Notes: generated by a model not told the origin, from the sequence alone. Counted from the stretch's first letter, positions 9,301 to 17,288 are shown. The stretch: 64,000 bases of DNA from Vibrio azureus (GCF_002849855.1 NZ_CP018616.1:1798001-1862000), one strand, 5' to 3'. Made by a program: numbers and translations.

Positions 9301-9862
9301 CAAAAAAGTTTAATTCCATAGTTGGTATAAAATGATTATCAAAACCGCCGAATGGAGAAGGCCTAGGGTAACCTGGACAAGCTTGGTTGGTTGGAATTTC
9401 ATGACAATACAGAGGGGTTGGTTCGTTGGCATTATGGAAAACCAAAAAGAATCGGCTTCTATCTTTCGTCACAAAAGGGGTAACGCCATCGCCATTAATT
9501 CCAGAAATAACGATATCACCGATACTTAAAACCTCTTTAGAGGTAACATAAGGATTGAAATTATCAGCACTGACTGTAAAGCCAGAACTAGAACTGGAGG
9601 TCACCGTAAGATTATTCGGCAATTGTATCGAGCCAGCCACTAACTCATGGGCTCCGGGCAAACTTGCCGACATCGAAAATGAACCAATAGGTAAACTGCT
9701 GGTTGATAAATCATAAAAAGCCGCCCAACTTATTGGGTTCGGGGAGACTTGGTAATTCACCCCTCCCGCCGTGGTTTGATAATCTCCTTCCAGAGTAAGT
9801 GGGTTAGCCTGCACTGCTATCGGCAGAGCAAGGGAACATAACATCAGTAACCGTCTAAACAT
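6344..9862 (-). CDS. Large secreted GEVED/LruC/cupredoxin-like protein, copy 2
   Basis: About 1,172 residues, same domain order as the copy at 2017. ATG at 9862 (MFRRLLM) has GGAGAG 6 nt upstream; the longer reading from 9883 has none. The first ~65 residues and everything from the acidic DVDPDGIPSTNADGDD stretch to the C-terminus match copy 1 almost exactly. The middle (about residues 70-650) is clearly homologous but much diverged, with paired cysteines kept: YCHEIPTNQACPGYP, NCWDMMNDTQCGD, YCFSLDLATSCDGYP, ACWDTQTDALCNS. The switch from near identity to divergence is sharp, at about 7900 here and 3573 in copy 1. This pattern fits a fixed C-terminal anchoring or assembly module with a variable exposed head. 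Predicted exported; role unknown. Confidence 0.85.
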   Translation of the reverse strand: MFRRLLMLCSLALPIAVQANPLTLEGDYQTTAGGVNYQVSPNPISWAAFYDLSTSSLPIGSFSMSASLPGAHELVAGSIQLPNNLTVTSSSSSGFTVSADNFNPYVTSKEVLSIGDIVISGINGDGVTPFVTKDRSRFFLVFHNANEPTPLYCHEIPTNQACPGYPRPSPFGGFDNHFIPTMELNFFDEIDDKLYQNGIGRDANWQPIYYGINCWDMMNDTQCGDVVIGDDGYMTSRPMRVGDKIYATTTKNEIYCFSLDLATSCDGYPKQLGVPTPLSQSSHNDSVAIGHRIYFAAHSHLACWDTQTDALCNSPWSLAELDTPTNSGRLFLAYDTQSQPDKVCYGSTSSECISLATGESSPHSFAFAGLYGYTDDFTNSLGQKITFLPTGYDLYAYNWVTESIIEFTDIPSNWQYGVHIDSAGCLWVGGHDLNLAFGLRLDTNIEPLPSSMADGCKNGRALGTITPKNNYCATGSATVTTWSTVVIENITGSDYSSVQLELSDGDGNLLQTVDVLSGLTGTTFTLDINTPTFNAHDSLKYNLVAVPVVNVQTTTPTLHIDFAGPAAEVCFDSVANTASCNLDQTVDLTLTSDVDGVTNNLNVSGIYSVNNTCTNLDDFDFGDAPESYGTLAADDGPKHIVTSGLYLGSALSDVDPDGIPSTNADGDDNEGSNDEDGVVIQTPFETGKASVIEVLANTGGDEAYLQCWTDWNQSGQFDTDEQFLKNYALSDGSNTIVMDVPIDAQLGSTYMRCRVSGMTDLGPTGFGGGGEVEDYAVNVSQGDVNYVYLPSASGWYTAAFEDNWPMMGDYDLNDVVMQYRVILHESSAHNGDVVRVDVVGQLAAYGASYNNGFALHFPGIDRAMVDAASSRFYRNQTQVGTMLDMNATELIVIASNDLKNALTFNSGCDYHRTESHCLNEPVQFTFNAKMPLASAQPSSTFIETGSMPGGYDPFIFGGGGWRETPPGGGLGREFEIHTADRAPTSVGDTVSSSFFTQGDDISDGTVYYRNSNQLPWGIIITDDWAHSLEYRDISQTYPEFPTFVTTSGAQSADWYTPSKASYGYYGSDNGVMHVTVSGGKYYLNGVEAPSLTLQRGRTYVFEQHEGTNAGHPLAIRTTDDQPYTSGVMSYGGDAGSMRSQVKFQVPMDAPDSLRYYCTVHGNGMGNVLNITN

Positions 9863-9908
9863 AAGTCTCTCCATTTTCCCCAAACTATCGCTAACATCCG
9901 ACCAGTGA

Positions 9909-9938
9909 TATCAATATCAATATCAATATCAATATCAA
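9909..9938. repeat. Hexanucleotide repeat TATCAA, 5 copies, upstream of copy 2
   Basis: Five perfect tandem TATCAA units, 47-76 bp upstream of the chosen start at 9862. Copy 1 has two units at the same place. A difference of three units moves upstream promoter elements by 18 bp relative to the gene, so it could affect expression by slippage. Confidence 0.85.
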
Positions 9939-10084
9939 TATGAGAATCTAGGCAACTCCAGCTGGGGAAAGTCGTATTCTTAGTTGTTTTTGTTTACATC
10001 AGGTGGGAGGGTGCATATTTGGTGCCAATGAAGGGTTGAGTAAATGAGCACCGAATGATTTTAGGATGAAGAGAGTTTAGAAAT
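9939..10084. other. Upstream region of copy 2
   Basis: Shares with the upstream region of copy 1 a stretch around GTATTCTTAGTTGTTTTTG and TTTACATCAGG, then diverges. No gene seen. Any promoter of the duplicated unit must lie here. Confidence 0.5.
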
Positions 10085-10115
10085 TAAAAAATGCCCCGAG
10101 ATAAGCGAGGCATTG
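10085..10115 (-). terminator. Terminator of the winged-helix gene
   Basis: On the minus strand AATGCCTCG and CGGGGCATT pair around a 7-nt loop and are followed by TTTTTAA. It lies downstream of the stop at 10191. Confidence 0.6.
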
Positions 10116-10128
10116 ATTTTTTAGCGTA

Positions 10129-10181
10129 TATACCCAAATGACCTCAAGAAGCTTCATTCAGATCGAGGTTACTTGGGTATA
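10129..10181. repeat. Dispersed palindromic element, long form
   Basis: Imperfect inverted repeat: left arm TATACCCAAATGACCTC, right arm GAGGTTACTTGGGTATA, with a spacer of about 19 nt. It is one of roughly ten related copies in this window, all intergenic. Confidence 0.8.
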
Positions 10182-10190
10182 AATAAGCGA

Positions 10191-10574
10191 TTACGCAGAC
10201 TTATAAATCACTTTATTACCAGCGAGTTGCTCTTTTTGAACAAGGTTTTCATCAAGAAGTTTCTTAAGAGCACCACTTGCCCATGATGCTGCTTTTGCAT
10301 CTTCTTGACCCGCTGCTAAACCAATACCTTTTGAGTTGATGCCTTCCGAGTTTGCTAAAACGATGTCTAGAACTTGTTGCTGTTTAGGAGTAAGTGCTAC
10401 ATTAGTTGTTGCCACTTTCTTCTCAGCAACTACTTGTTGAGCAGCAGTGTTTACTTTTTCTTTCTTAACAACAGGTTTAGCGACTTCGCTTTTTACCGCT
10501 TCTACGTTTGCAATTGTCGCTTTAATGCGTTTTTGCAGTTTCATCTGCACTTTACGCTTATGAGCAAGTCTCAT
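10191..10574 (-). CDS. Small basic winged-helix (MarR-like) protein
   Basis: 127 residues from ATG 10574, chosen because GGAG lies 9 nt upstream and the longer reading adds ten unlikely residues. The N-terminal half (MRLAHKRKVQMKLQKRIK, then Lys/Val-rich coiled sequence) is strongly basic. The C-terminal half, from LTPKQQQVLDIVLANSEGI to the end, looks like a compact winged-helix fold, with a KGIGLAAGQ helix and a final NKVIYKS wing strand. It probably binds nucleic acid; databases tend to call such proteins MarR-family, but the canonical MarR layout is absent and I would not infer a regulon. Monocistronic with its own terminator. Confidence 0.7.
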   Translation of the reverse strand: MRLAHKRKVQMKLQKRIKATIANVEAVKSEVAKPVVKKEKVNTAAQQVVAEKKVATTNVALTPKQQQVLDIVLANSEGINSKGIGLAAGQEDAKAASWASGALKKLLDENLVQKEQLAGNKVIYKSA

Positions 10575-10762
10575 TGAATGTTTCTCCAGTTCACCGCATC
10601 TCAAGGGATAAAAATTTGAAGCGCGTTTTATATCAAAATTTGCAACGAATTTGTAGGCTTTATCAGCAAAACAACATCAAAAATGCGAACATAAGGTAAG
10701 TCGACTACAATTTACACACCTCTATGGTACATATTTGACGTAAAGAGCTTATCTATAAATCA

Positions 10763-11440
10763 ATGAAAACACTACATTTGATCCACTCTCACTTTGACCT
10801 TCATTCTAAGGTTGCAAAAATCCTGCTTGCACTCGCCATTGGTGCAACTTTACTGCTGATATTCCTTGCCGCAAGCTGGAAGCAAGCCATATTGTTCACT
10901 CTGCTTATGGCATGTTTCATCGGCTTTTCTGTTTTTATGGTCAAAAAAAGCCAAGTATCTTTCACCCTAACGGCTTCGCACTTTCAACAGCACTTGTTCA
11001 AAGGGGGGTGGGTAATACGTTGGAGAAATATTGAGTCGATTGGCATATGCAATTACCAACAAGATGGGTGGTATGAACCTTTACCTTGGGTTGGTATCCG
11101 TTTGAAAAGCTATGCGCCGTATTTAGATGCGATATGCCCGCGCATCGCAACCGACATCCTGCTCAATCAAAGAGCTTTATTGTATTTGGGCGCGAAACAA
11201 AATCATTGTGAAGAAAAGTTCGAAGACATCATTCTTGACTCTTCTTCCTACACAAGCCAAACCGGTCAGCACTATAAAGGTTTACAAGCCATGTTAGCCA
11301 ACCGAATGAAACACCAAAGAGAGTTTTTCGGCTACGATATTTTTATTTCAAGCCAAGATCTTGACAGAGACCCCGAAGCCTTTGTCGGATTAGCTCGGCG
11401 TTATTTAGCTGCCGCCGAGCCTGATGGAGTGAGAGAATGA
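10763..11440 (+). CDS. DUF2982 inner-membrane protein
   Basis: 225 residues. Two adjacent hydrophobic segments (about 20-39 and 43-60) form a helical hairpin, followed by a cytoplasmic domain with RWRNIESIGICNYQQDGW and ending GLARRYLAAAEPDGVRE. The pattern matches the DUF2982 family known from Vibrio and relatives, whose function is not known. ATG at 10763 begins the only plausible N-terminus. It stands alone, divergent from the winged-helix gene and convergent with gloC. Confidence 0.7.
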   Translation: MKTLHLIHSHFDLHSKVAKILLALAIGATLLLIFLAASWKQAILFTLLMACFIGFSVFMVKKSQVSFTLTASHFQQHLFKGGWVIRWRNIESIGICNYQQDGWYEPLPWVGIRLKSYAPYLDAICPRIATDILLNQRALLYLGAKQNHCEEKFEDIILDSSSYTSQTGQHYKGLQAMLANRMKHQREFFGYDIFISSQDLDRDPEAFVGLARRYLAAAEPDGVRE

Positions 11441-11604
11441 GTGCACTCTATGATGTAAGTGCGTTCAACAATGTCAGTCAGTGAAATAGGCTAAGTAAGT
11501 TAAACAGAGTAAATGCGTTAAATTAAGTCAGTACGTTCAATGACGATGGTACTTTCGACAACGACAGTACTTTCAATTAAAGAGAGTATCTTCAGTAACG
11601 ATCG

Positions 11605-12261
11605 TTAAAACATCGGCATTTCGTCAGCAACAAACGGGTTCGTTTTGCGCTCATAACCGAAGGTAGACTGAGGCCCATGGCCAGGAATAAAGGTGACATC
11701 ATTGCCTAATGGCCATAACTTAGTTTTTATTGAATTAACCAGTGTGTTGAAGTCACCTTGCGGGAAATCAGTTCGCCCCACGCTACCATTGAAGAGGACA
11801 TCACCGACAAATGCCAAGCGAGCTTCTTCACTGAACAACACCACATGACCCGGAGTATGGCCCGGAGTATGAATCACATCTAAGCTTTGATGGCCAAATG
11901 TGATGGTATCGCCATCATTAAGCCATTTATTGGGCTCGAACGCCCTAGTGAGCGGGAAACCAAACATTTGGCTCTGCCCTTCTAACCCTTGAAGCCAAAA
12001 GTTATCTGCGTGATTTGGGCCGACAATGTTGACCGTGCCAAGCAATGCAGAAAGAGGCTCGGTCCCTCCCACATGATCCAAATGCCCGTGCGTTAATACA
12101 AGCTCCACAACCTCAACACCGAGTTGTTGAATGACCTGAGCCAGCTGTTGCTCATCACCTCCAGGATCCACCACAATGCCCTTCATGGTTTCATCACACC
12201 AGACGATAGAGCAATTTTGAGAGAAGGGTGTCACTGGAACAACCTGATATTTCAGAGCCAT
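11605..12261 (-). CDS. gloC: Metallo-beta-lactamase-fold hydrolase, glyoxalase II type (YcbL/GloC)
   Basis: 218 residues with the metal-binding THGHLDHVGG motif (HxHxDH) near residue 59, a second His in HTPGHTPGH, Asp in FVGDVLF, and the final His in IPGHGPQST. This set defines the two-metal site of glyoxalase II-like hydrolases. Length and sequence match E. coli YcbL/GloC, which hydrolyses S-lactoylglutathione in the cytoplasm. ATG at 12261 has AGG at the right distance. It is last in the order ldtD-mepK-gloC, the same as ycbB-ycbK-ycbL in E. coli. Confidence 0.85.
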   Translation of the reverse strand: MALKYQVVPVTPFSQNCSIVWCDETMKGIVVDPGGDEQQLAQVIQQLGVEVVELVLTHGHLDHVGGTEPLSALLGTVNIVGPNHADNFWLQGLEGQSQMFGFPLTRAFEPNKWLNDGDTITFGHQSLDVIHTPGHTPGHVVLFSEEARLAFVGDVLFNGSVGRTDFPQGDFNTLVNSIKTKLWPLGNDVTFIPGHGPQSTFGYERKTNPFVADEMPMF

Positions 12262-12332
12262 AGATTACCTATAATATTTTAATTTAAAGTTATTGCCGCC
12301 ACTATGACACCAAGGCAGATTGACTGCAAGCC

Positions 12333-12881
12333 TCACCAAGAGCGCACAGCACCAGTATCAATGTGCACAAAGTTACTACTAGGATAATAGCCGACGCCGC
12401 CTGCTTTCAAGCTTAATGCAGCATCACGTACAGTAGACAGTTTCACTCCATCTAAGCGAAAGTCGATTGCACGTCCTTCCATATGCATACTTTTCTTCGC
12501 AACACCCGAAGAATTTTGTCTTAAGGCTGCATTAGTCAATGGAGAGCGGTAACCCGAAATAACAACAACTTCTGACTTAGAACCAACTAATTCCTGTATT
12601 TGACAAATTTGGTCAAATAACCTTCTGTCTAACGGGTAGACCTCATTTTTACGGTGATCTCGACAAAGGTGGTCCAAACGTTTTAACTCTTTATCAACGT
12701 AATTCAGGCCATCGAAATAATGAGCTTCCAAAGACTCCCCTGTATTTAAGCTATGCATGGCTAAAGTACGAGATGAACGTACTTCCGAAGCTAGAATCTG
12801 ACTAGGGGTAACTGAAGCCAGCAGCACACCACCAGCACTCATTTGAAGGAACCCTCGACGGGAGATATTACGACTTAACAT
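12333..12881 (-). CDS. mepK: Murein endopeptidase MepK (M15 family, Tat-exported)
   Basis: 182 residues from ATG 12881, the usual length of E. coli MepK; a TTG at 12899 would add six residues. The N-terminus SRRGFLQMSAGG is a twin-arginine signal. The catalytic part carries SGYRSPLTN, the zinc motif HMEGRAID and the second zinc/catalytic set VHIDTG. MepK cuts the mDAP-mDAP (3-3) cross-links that LD-transpeptidases make in the periplasmic murein, and the ldtD gene lies immediately upstream, so enzyme and antagonist are neighbours. Family assignment is secure; substrate preference is taken from the E. coli orthologue. Confidence 0.87.
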   Translation of the reverse strand: MLSRNISRRGFLQMSAGGVLLASVTPSQILASEVRSSRTLAMHSLNTGESLEAHYFDGLNYVDKELKRLDHLCRDHRKNEVYPLDRRLFDQICQIQELVGSKSEVVVISGYRSPLTNAALRQNSSGVAKKSMHMEGRAIDFRLDGVKLSTVRDAALSLKAGGVGYYPSSNFVHIDTGAVRSW

Positions 12882-13038
12882 TTCAACAATAAAGCTCAAT
12901 AATTGTACAGAACGCGGACAATAGCGAAGTGCAGCAAAATCGTCAAATTGAAGTCAAATGAATCGTGACGACCCTAACAGGAAAGACGCCTAACAACATG
13001 AAAAATAGACTTTTATTAAAATGTAACGTTTTATGATA

Positions 13039-13066
13039 GCTCTCTGAAAAGATAAATACAGAGAGC
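13039..13066 (-). terminator. Hairpin downstream of ldtD
   Basis: GCTCTCTG and CAGAGAGC arms with a 12-nt loop, just after the ldtD stop on the minus strand. The T-run is poor, so it may be a weak terminator or a 3'-end stabiliser. Confidence 0.4.
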
Positions 13067-13089
13067 CATAAGGAAGGATAAAGCCGGAA

Positions 13090-14955
13090 CTATAAAGATA
13101 CTGAAGCAGTGTCATTTTTATCGTAATGGTAAATATCATCTCGATAGCTTAATTCACCATCTTCGATCAGTACCGTTTGATAAATGATATGCACTTGAAC
13201 AAGCTCGTTGAGCTGTACCCAGTTATTTGCACGGCGCCCGCTACGACGCTTCTTAGCTAAACGTGCTTCTAGGCCTTGTGATTTAAATAATAACTCCGCC
13301 AGCTTATCTGCGTATTCAACTCTAACACAACCAGAACTGTAAGCTCGTCGATCAGTATTGAACAAACCTTTGCTAGGGGTATCATGTAAATATATCGCTT
13401 GTGGATTTGGCATATTAAATTTATACAAGCCTAGCGCATTATGGTTACCCGAAGACTGGCGCATGCGATAAGGGAAAGTGTTTGGGTTCACCGTTGCCCA
13501 GTTTATTGTCGAGGGATCAATCGCAGCCGAGGATTCCCAAGAGCGAATTACCTGTATGTTTTGTTTAATCAGATACATCGGGTTATTCTGCACCTTAGGA
13601 ATGATGTCTTTCACCATGATCTTGCGCGGAACGTTCCAAGTCGGATTTAAGATTACTGAGTTAATCGTCCCTGTCATGATTGGTGTTTTTCTTGACTCCC
13701 TACCAACGATAACTTTCGATTGAAAAACAGGGCTACCATCATGCCAATAAGTGACACCGTAACTCGGTATATTGACAAAAACGGTGTTGTTTCGATCTTT
13801 AGACCAAATTCGAGAACGTTCCGAGTTAAGAGCTAAAGAGTGCAGTCTTTGCTGAGGAGAAGCATTAAGCCAGCTCAATGTTTTCGGGCCAATCACTCCA
13901 TCTGTTTTTAATCCATGCATTTTTTGAAAGTCTTTAACCGCTGACTGCAAAACCTCGTCATACGTCGATGCCTGATTATCTGAAGCATTAGTATCTGAAG
14001 CATCAGGATTAGTGTCAGAAGCATCGGTATGCAACTCTTGAACATCCAGACTCAACTCTTCGATTTCTGTAACTTGATCTGTACCCGGGTGACCGGACGC
14101 CTCGACACCTTTGCTCGGTTCTGTCACATCGATACCGACAATCGCTAAGCGTTGAATTAATTTATCCCTTTCGAGCAGTTCATCGCCAACCTTCAACAAC
14201 CCCTTTTGAGTGTAAAGCGGGATATCCTGCTGACTTTGCTCAATTAAGTCTGATACTGTCGTTTGAAAAACAGGCTCTTGTTGCAATGGTGATTTCAGAC
14301 TGGCTAAGAATTGGTTGAGCTCTCCGTTATTCAGCGCATTAGAAAGCCGGTTGAACATGTCCTGACCGACAGGAGGAAGAAACGCTTCAACTTTATTAGA
14401 AAACAACCACTCTTTTCCATGTTCTGGTAATTGCTCCAGATAGCTGAGGTACATCAACAAAGAGTCTGTCATCACAAGATCAATATCGGAACTATCACCT
14501 CTTCTGCGAACTTGTTCAATGCGCTGGCGCTGATGTGCAAACTCTGAGGTAACACCGGCAAAAGCCACTTGCTGCATTTGGGACATCAGAGCTTCTACGC
14601 TTTTTTCATTGACCCAGTGAAGTTGGTAATTCGTATTCTGATACAATTCATCAACTAAGCTCGGAAAATGAATCCTTTTTTCTACCGCTAGTGAGGCGAC
14701 CGCACCTTTTGCTTCGGCTTTAAAAGAGTCATCAGAAGCTTCAACTAAAGAAGAGCGATCTGAAGAAGCACTCTCTGTCAATGAACCATCCGTAAACGAA
14801 CTATCTGTCGAAGAACTGCCTGTAAAAGAACTGCTTTTATAAGAATCAGTTGCAGAAGAAACCTCTGTAGAAGCGCCGTCAAGAGAAGAAACGACAGCTG
14901 AAAAGCTGCAAAACGGCACCATAAGTGCCGTTATTATGAGGATTTGGGCGTTCAT
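13090..14955 (-). CDS. ldtD: L,D-transpeptidase LdtD (YcbB family)
   Basis: 621 residues. Signal peptide at 1-20 (MNAQILIITALMVPFCSFSA), then an unusual Ser/Asp/Thr-rich stretch (about 22-85) built from repeats like FTDGSLTES and SSTDSS. A peptidoglycan-binding helix bundle follows (AVKDFQKMHGLKTDGVIGP near 340-365), then the YkuD catalytic domain with YLHDTPSKGLF and the nucleophile motif AYSSGCVRVEYAD. The Cys replaces a penicillin-binding serine: the enzyme forms 3-3 cross-links and tolerates most beta-lactams. A second low-complexity insert, DTNPDASDTNASDN, lies near 320. Followed by mepK and gloC as in E. coli. The low-complexity inserts look specific to this lineage. Confidence 0.87.
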   Translation of the reverse strand: MNAQILIITALMVPFCSFSAVVSSLDGASTEVSSATDSYKSSSFTGSSSTDSSFTDGSLTESASSDRSSLVEASDDSFKAEAKGAVASLAVEKRIHFPSLVDELYQNTNYQLHWVNEKSVEALMSQMQQVAFAGVTSEFAHQRQRIEQVRRRGDSSDIDLVMTDSLLMYLSYLEQLPEHGKEWLFSNKVEAFLPPVGQDMFNRLSNALNNGELNQFLASLKSPLQQEPVFQTTVSDLIEQSQQDIPLYTQKGLLKVGDELLERDKLIQRLAIVGIDVTEPSKGVEASGHPGTDQVTEIEELSLDVQELHTDASDTNPDASDTNASDNQASTYDEVLQSAVKDFQKMHGLKTDGVIGPKTLSWLNASPQQRLHSLALNSERSRIWSKDRNNTVFVNIPSYGVTYWHDGSPVFQSKVIVGRESRKTPIMTGTINSVILNPTWNVPRKIMVKDIIPKVQNNPMYLIKQNIQVIRSWESSAAIDPSTINWATVNPNTFPYRMRQSSGNHNALGLYKFNMPNPQAIYLHDTPSKGLFNTDRRAYSSGCVRVEYADKLAELLFKSQGLEARLAKKRRSGRRANNWVQLNELVQVHIIYQTVLIEDGELSYRDDIYHYDKNDTASVSL

Positions 14956-15083
14956 TGTATCGTTCCTTCCTTAATTTACCGTAAAAAACAGTATGGCAAA
15001 TATTTCAGAGGATGCTGCTTCAAAGTTAAGACTTCGTGCATCCGAAAGGAAATAAATATAACAGACAAAGTAAGTAATTGAAA

Positions 15084-16199
15084 TTATAAAATAATTTTAG
15101 CCCAATGATTATCCCAAATAATATCATTAGACCGGTGCTCTTTAACTGACGGTGGGTTATGGCTGATTACGCCCCCACTGCCAGAGCTAACTCTAAACTC
15201 ATTACCATAAGTTACAACGCCTGATGCATCAGACAAGGCATTCAGTTCGACAAGCTGGCCGGTTTCTTTCGACCATATCCCATAGCAATTGCCTGGTGGC
15301 GAGGTGGCGAGCACCCATTTATCCGTTGCAGCGATACTTGCAATATAATGATTAAACCTCGCCCATTGCTCCGGTTCGGCCTTTAATGGCGTAAAGTGTT
15401 CCCCTCGTCGATGAATGGCAATAAGCGCTGGATAATCGTCAGGGTCTCCTCGATACTGCTGTCCACACAGTATCGCTTCACCACCATCATGCGCTAAATG
15501 CCGAATACTCAATTTTTTATCAGGCATAACAACCTGTTCTAAAACATCGCCACTTTGAGAAAGATAGGTCAAGCTTGGGTTCATGGTGTCGAGATTAAGC
15601 GGAGTACGCCCATAGGTGTGAACCCCTCCGACGCCAACCGCTAAAACACCATTAGGCTGCATAATAATTTCATGTGGCCCAATACCAAAGCCGGTCAGTT
15701 CATCAATTTTTTTGTACTGTTGATGGGCGTCATAAACACCGATGACACCCTGGCTCGTGCGATTCTGGCCTTCCGTTGCAAATAATGTACTGCCATCATG
15801 GGAGAAAACACCGTGGCCGTAATAATGACGATCAGGTCTGGCCTGTTGTAACTTTAAGACTTGCTGTGTTTTATAATCAAAAGCCATAAAATAAGTGCCA
15901 GGCCGCCGACCAAACACCACTGCATGGCCAAACTGATTTGTTGCAACGCCGTGCCCTCGCTCTGGAAGCGGTAGCATCGACAGTGGTTGCCCATACTCAT
16001 CCGCTATAACCGCTGCAAATTTATTACGGCCAAGGATCGCACACCCAATTAAAGCGGCTTGATCTGAAGTATCTGGGGTTGAGGAACGAAGGCTGGAAGC
16101 GATTGATGCTCCTACAGTCGGAATAAAAGGGGCGCTTATACCAAATAACGCCGCCTTCAATAGCTTTCGCCGAGTTTTATCAGTCACCATCTGTTGCAT
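15084..16199 (-). CDS. DUF1513 periplasmic protein of the irpA-type iron operon
   Basis: 371 residues. The N-terminus TRRKLLKAALFG is a twin-arginine type signal, followed by a repeat-rich protein with many short beta strands and motifs such as GHGVFSHDG, IGPHEIIMQPNG and HYIASIAATD, consistent with a seven-bladed propeller. It matches the DUF1513 (COG3490) family. Its start overlaps the end of the imelysin lipoprotein gene by about 20 bp, so translation is coupled; starts at 16199 or 16190 are both possible. Fourth and last gene of a conserved iron-linked set. Its biochemical role is not established. Confidence 0.8.
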   Translation of the reverse strand: MQQMVTDKTRRKLLKAALFGISAPFIPTVGASIASSLRSSTPDTSDQAALIGCAILGRNKFAAVIADEYGQPLSMLPLPERGHGVATNQFGHAVVFGRRPGTYFMAFDYKTQQVLKLQQARPDRHYYGHGVFSHDGSTLFATEGQNRTSQGVIGVYDAHQQYKKIDELTGFGIGPHEIIMQPNGVLAVGVGGVHTYGRTPLNLDTMNPSLTYLSQSGDVLEQVVMPDKKLSIRHLAHDGGEAILCGQQYRGDPDDYPALIAIHRRGEHFTPLKAEPEQWARFNHYIASIAATDKWVLATSPPGNCYGIWSKETGQLVELNALSDASGVVTYGNEFRVSSGSGGVISHNPPSVKEHRSNDIIWDNHWAKIIL

Positions 16200-17214
16200 T
16201 GAACCCTATGACCACGCCCAGCTCTATCGCCACTTCCTCATGGATCAAGTACTTTAATTGCTCAAGTTTATTATGCAGCGATAACAGATTTCGATACCCC
16301 TCTTTGGTTTGAATTATATCGAACACATTACTCTCTTCAGGCCAAGTTGATAACGTTCTTTCAAATTGATTCACAATGCGATCGGCCATTTTTTCATGAC
16401 CTGTCGTTCGGAGTAACGCATCTAATCCCCCTTCGTTCGCAAGGTAAAGCGTATTCAGACTGAGTAAATTGGCTTTTAGGTTGTCTAGAGATGTTTTTGA
16501 ACGCCAGGATTCTGAAAAGTACGCTCTTGGTTTGCCAATCTTAGCGAGTGGTCGACCGAGCTTTTTCATGCTGTATTCAAGTTGGTTGGACAGTAAGGAA
16601 ATATACTCCGAGTGCCAAGCTTTCTCAGATAGAGTCTGCCATGGGTTCAGAAACCATGCTTGTGCGATCGTTTTGGCGTTGTTGTTTAAGTTGCTTGCGA
16701 TTGCAATTCCTATTTTGCATGCATAAGTATTACTCTGCAGGTTCGCTGCCGAATCATACAACAGCCATTCAATCGCACCAAGCCCCTGAACAGTAACGCT
16801 TTGCTCCGCTATTTTTTCAGCAGACCAAAGGGTGTCACCTTGGGTGAGTTCAGTCATCTTTCGGCCCGTTGTATTTTTTTTATCAGGCCAAAATTGAACA
16901 TTCCATCCTTGTTCAATCGCTTGAGTTGGTCCTCTCTCTTGGCCTTGAAGTGACATCCATGCCAACATCGTTTGGTGCCATTGCTGCTTTAAGCTTGATA
17001 AATCTCTATCAGATCCTGCACAGTAAGATTCAAACTCGGTTTCTAGATTTTGAGTTTGCGAGAAAAATTGTTGTGCGAAATGAAACTCGGTTTCATAAAC
17101 GGCTTGTGATCTGTGTGTGGTTTGTTCTGGTTGCTCGTCCGTTTTCAGATTCGGCTGACAACCCACTAAGCTTATCACCGCAATCAGCATGCCTAGTGAA
17201 GGTACGTTTACCAT
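16180..17214 (-). CDS. Imelysin-family periplasmic lipoprotein
   Basis: 344 residues. A short signal with lipobox SLVGC places Cys near residue 19. The mature protein is mostly helical, with WHQTMLAWMSLQGQ, a NVQFWPDKKNTTGRK region and GLGAIEWLLYD, the last matching the G-x-x-A/H-I-E-x-L-L signature of imelysin/IrpA-like proteins, here with Ala for the usual His. It corresponds to the COG3489 lipoprotein found next to irpA. Third gene of the operon; its ribosome site GTAGGAAAAAATA falls in the last unit of a 24-bp tandem repeat. Likely a periplasmic iron-binding or iron-transfer component. Confidence 0.78.
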   Translation of the reverse strand: MVNVPSLGMLIAVISLVGCQPNLKTDEQPEQTTHRSQAVYETEFHFAQQFFSQTQNLETEFESYCAGSDRDLSSLKQQWHQTMLAWMSLQGQERGPTQAIEQGWNVQFWPDKKNTTGRKMTELTQGDTLWSAEKIAEQSVTVQGLGAIEWLLYDSAANLQSNTYACKIGIAIASNLNNNAKTIAQAWFLNPWQTLSEKAWHSEYISLLSNQLEYSMKKLGRPLAKIGKPRAYFSESWRSKTSLDNLKANLLSLNTLYLANEGGLDALLRTTGHEKMADRIVNQFERTLSTWPEESNVFDIIQTKEGYRNLLSLHNKLEQLKYLIHEEVAIELGVVIGFNATDGD

Positions 17215-17220
17215 TATTTT

Positions 17221-17288
17221 TTCCTACAAAGAATTTAAAATTGTTTCCTACAAAGAATTTAAAATTGTTTCCTACAAAGAGTTTAAAA
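17221..17288. repeat. 24-bp direct repeat, 2.8 copies, at a gene junction
   Basis: Units at 17221-17244 and 17245-17268 are identical; 17269-17288 is a partial third unit that contains the end of the diheme gene and its TAG stop. On the minus strand the unit contains TTTGTAGGAAACAATTTTAA, so the repeat has multiplied the end of one gene and a GTAGGAAA ribosome-site-like sequence before the next start. Confidence 0.9.

Noticed and set aside
11441..11600. Degenerate repeats such as GTACTTTC and GTGCGTTCAA after the DUF2982 gene
   Set aside because: The similarity among units is weak and irregular; no stable unit length can be defined.
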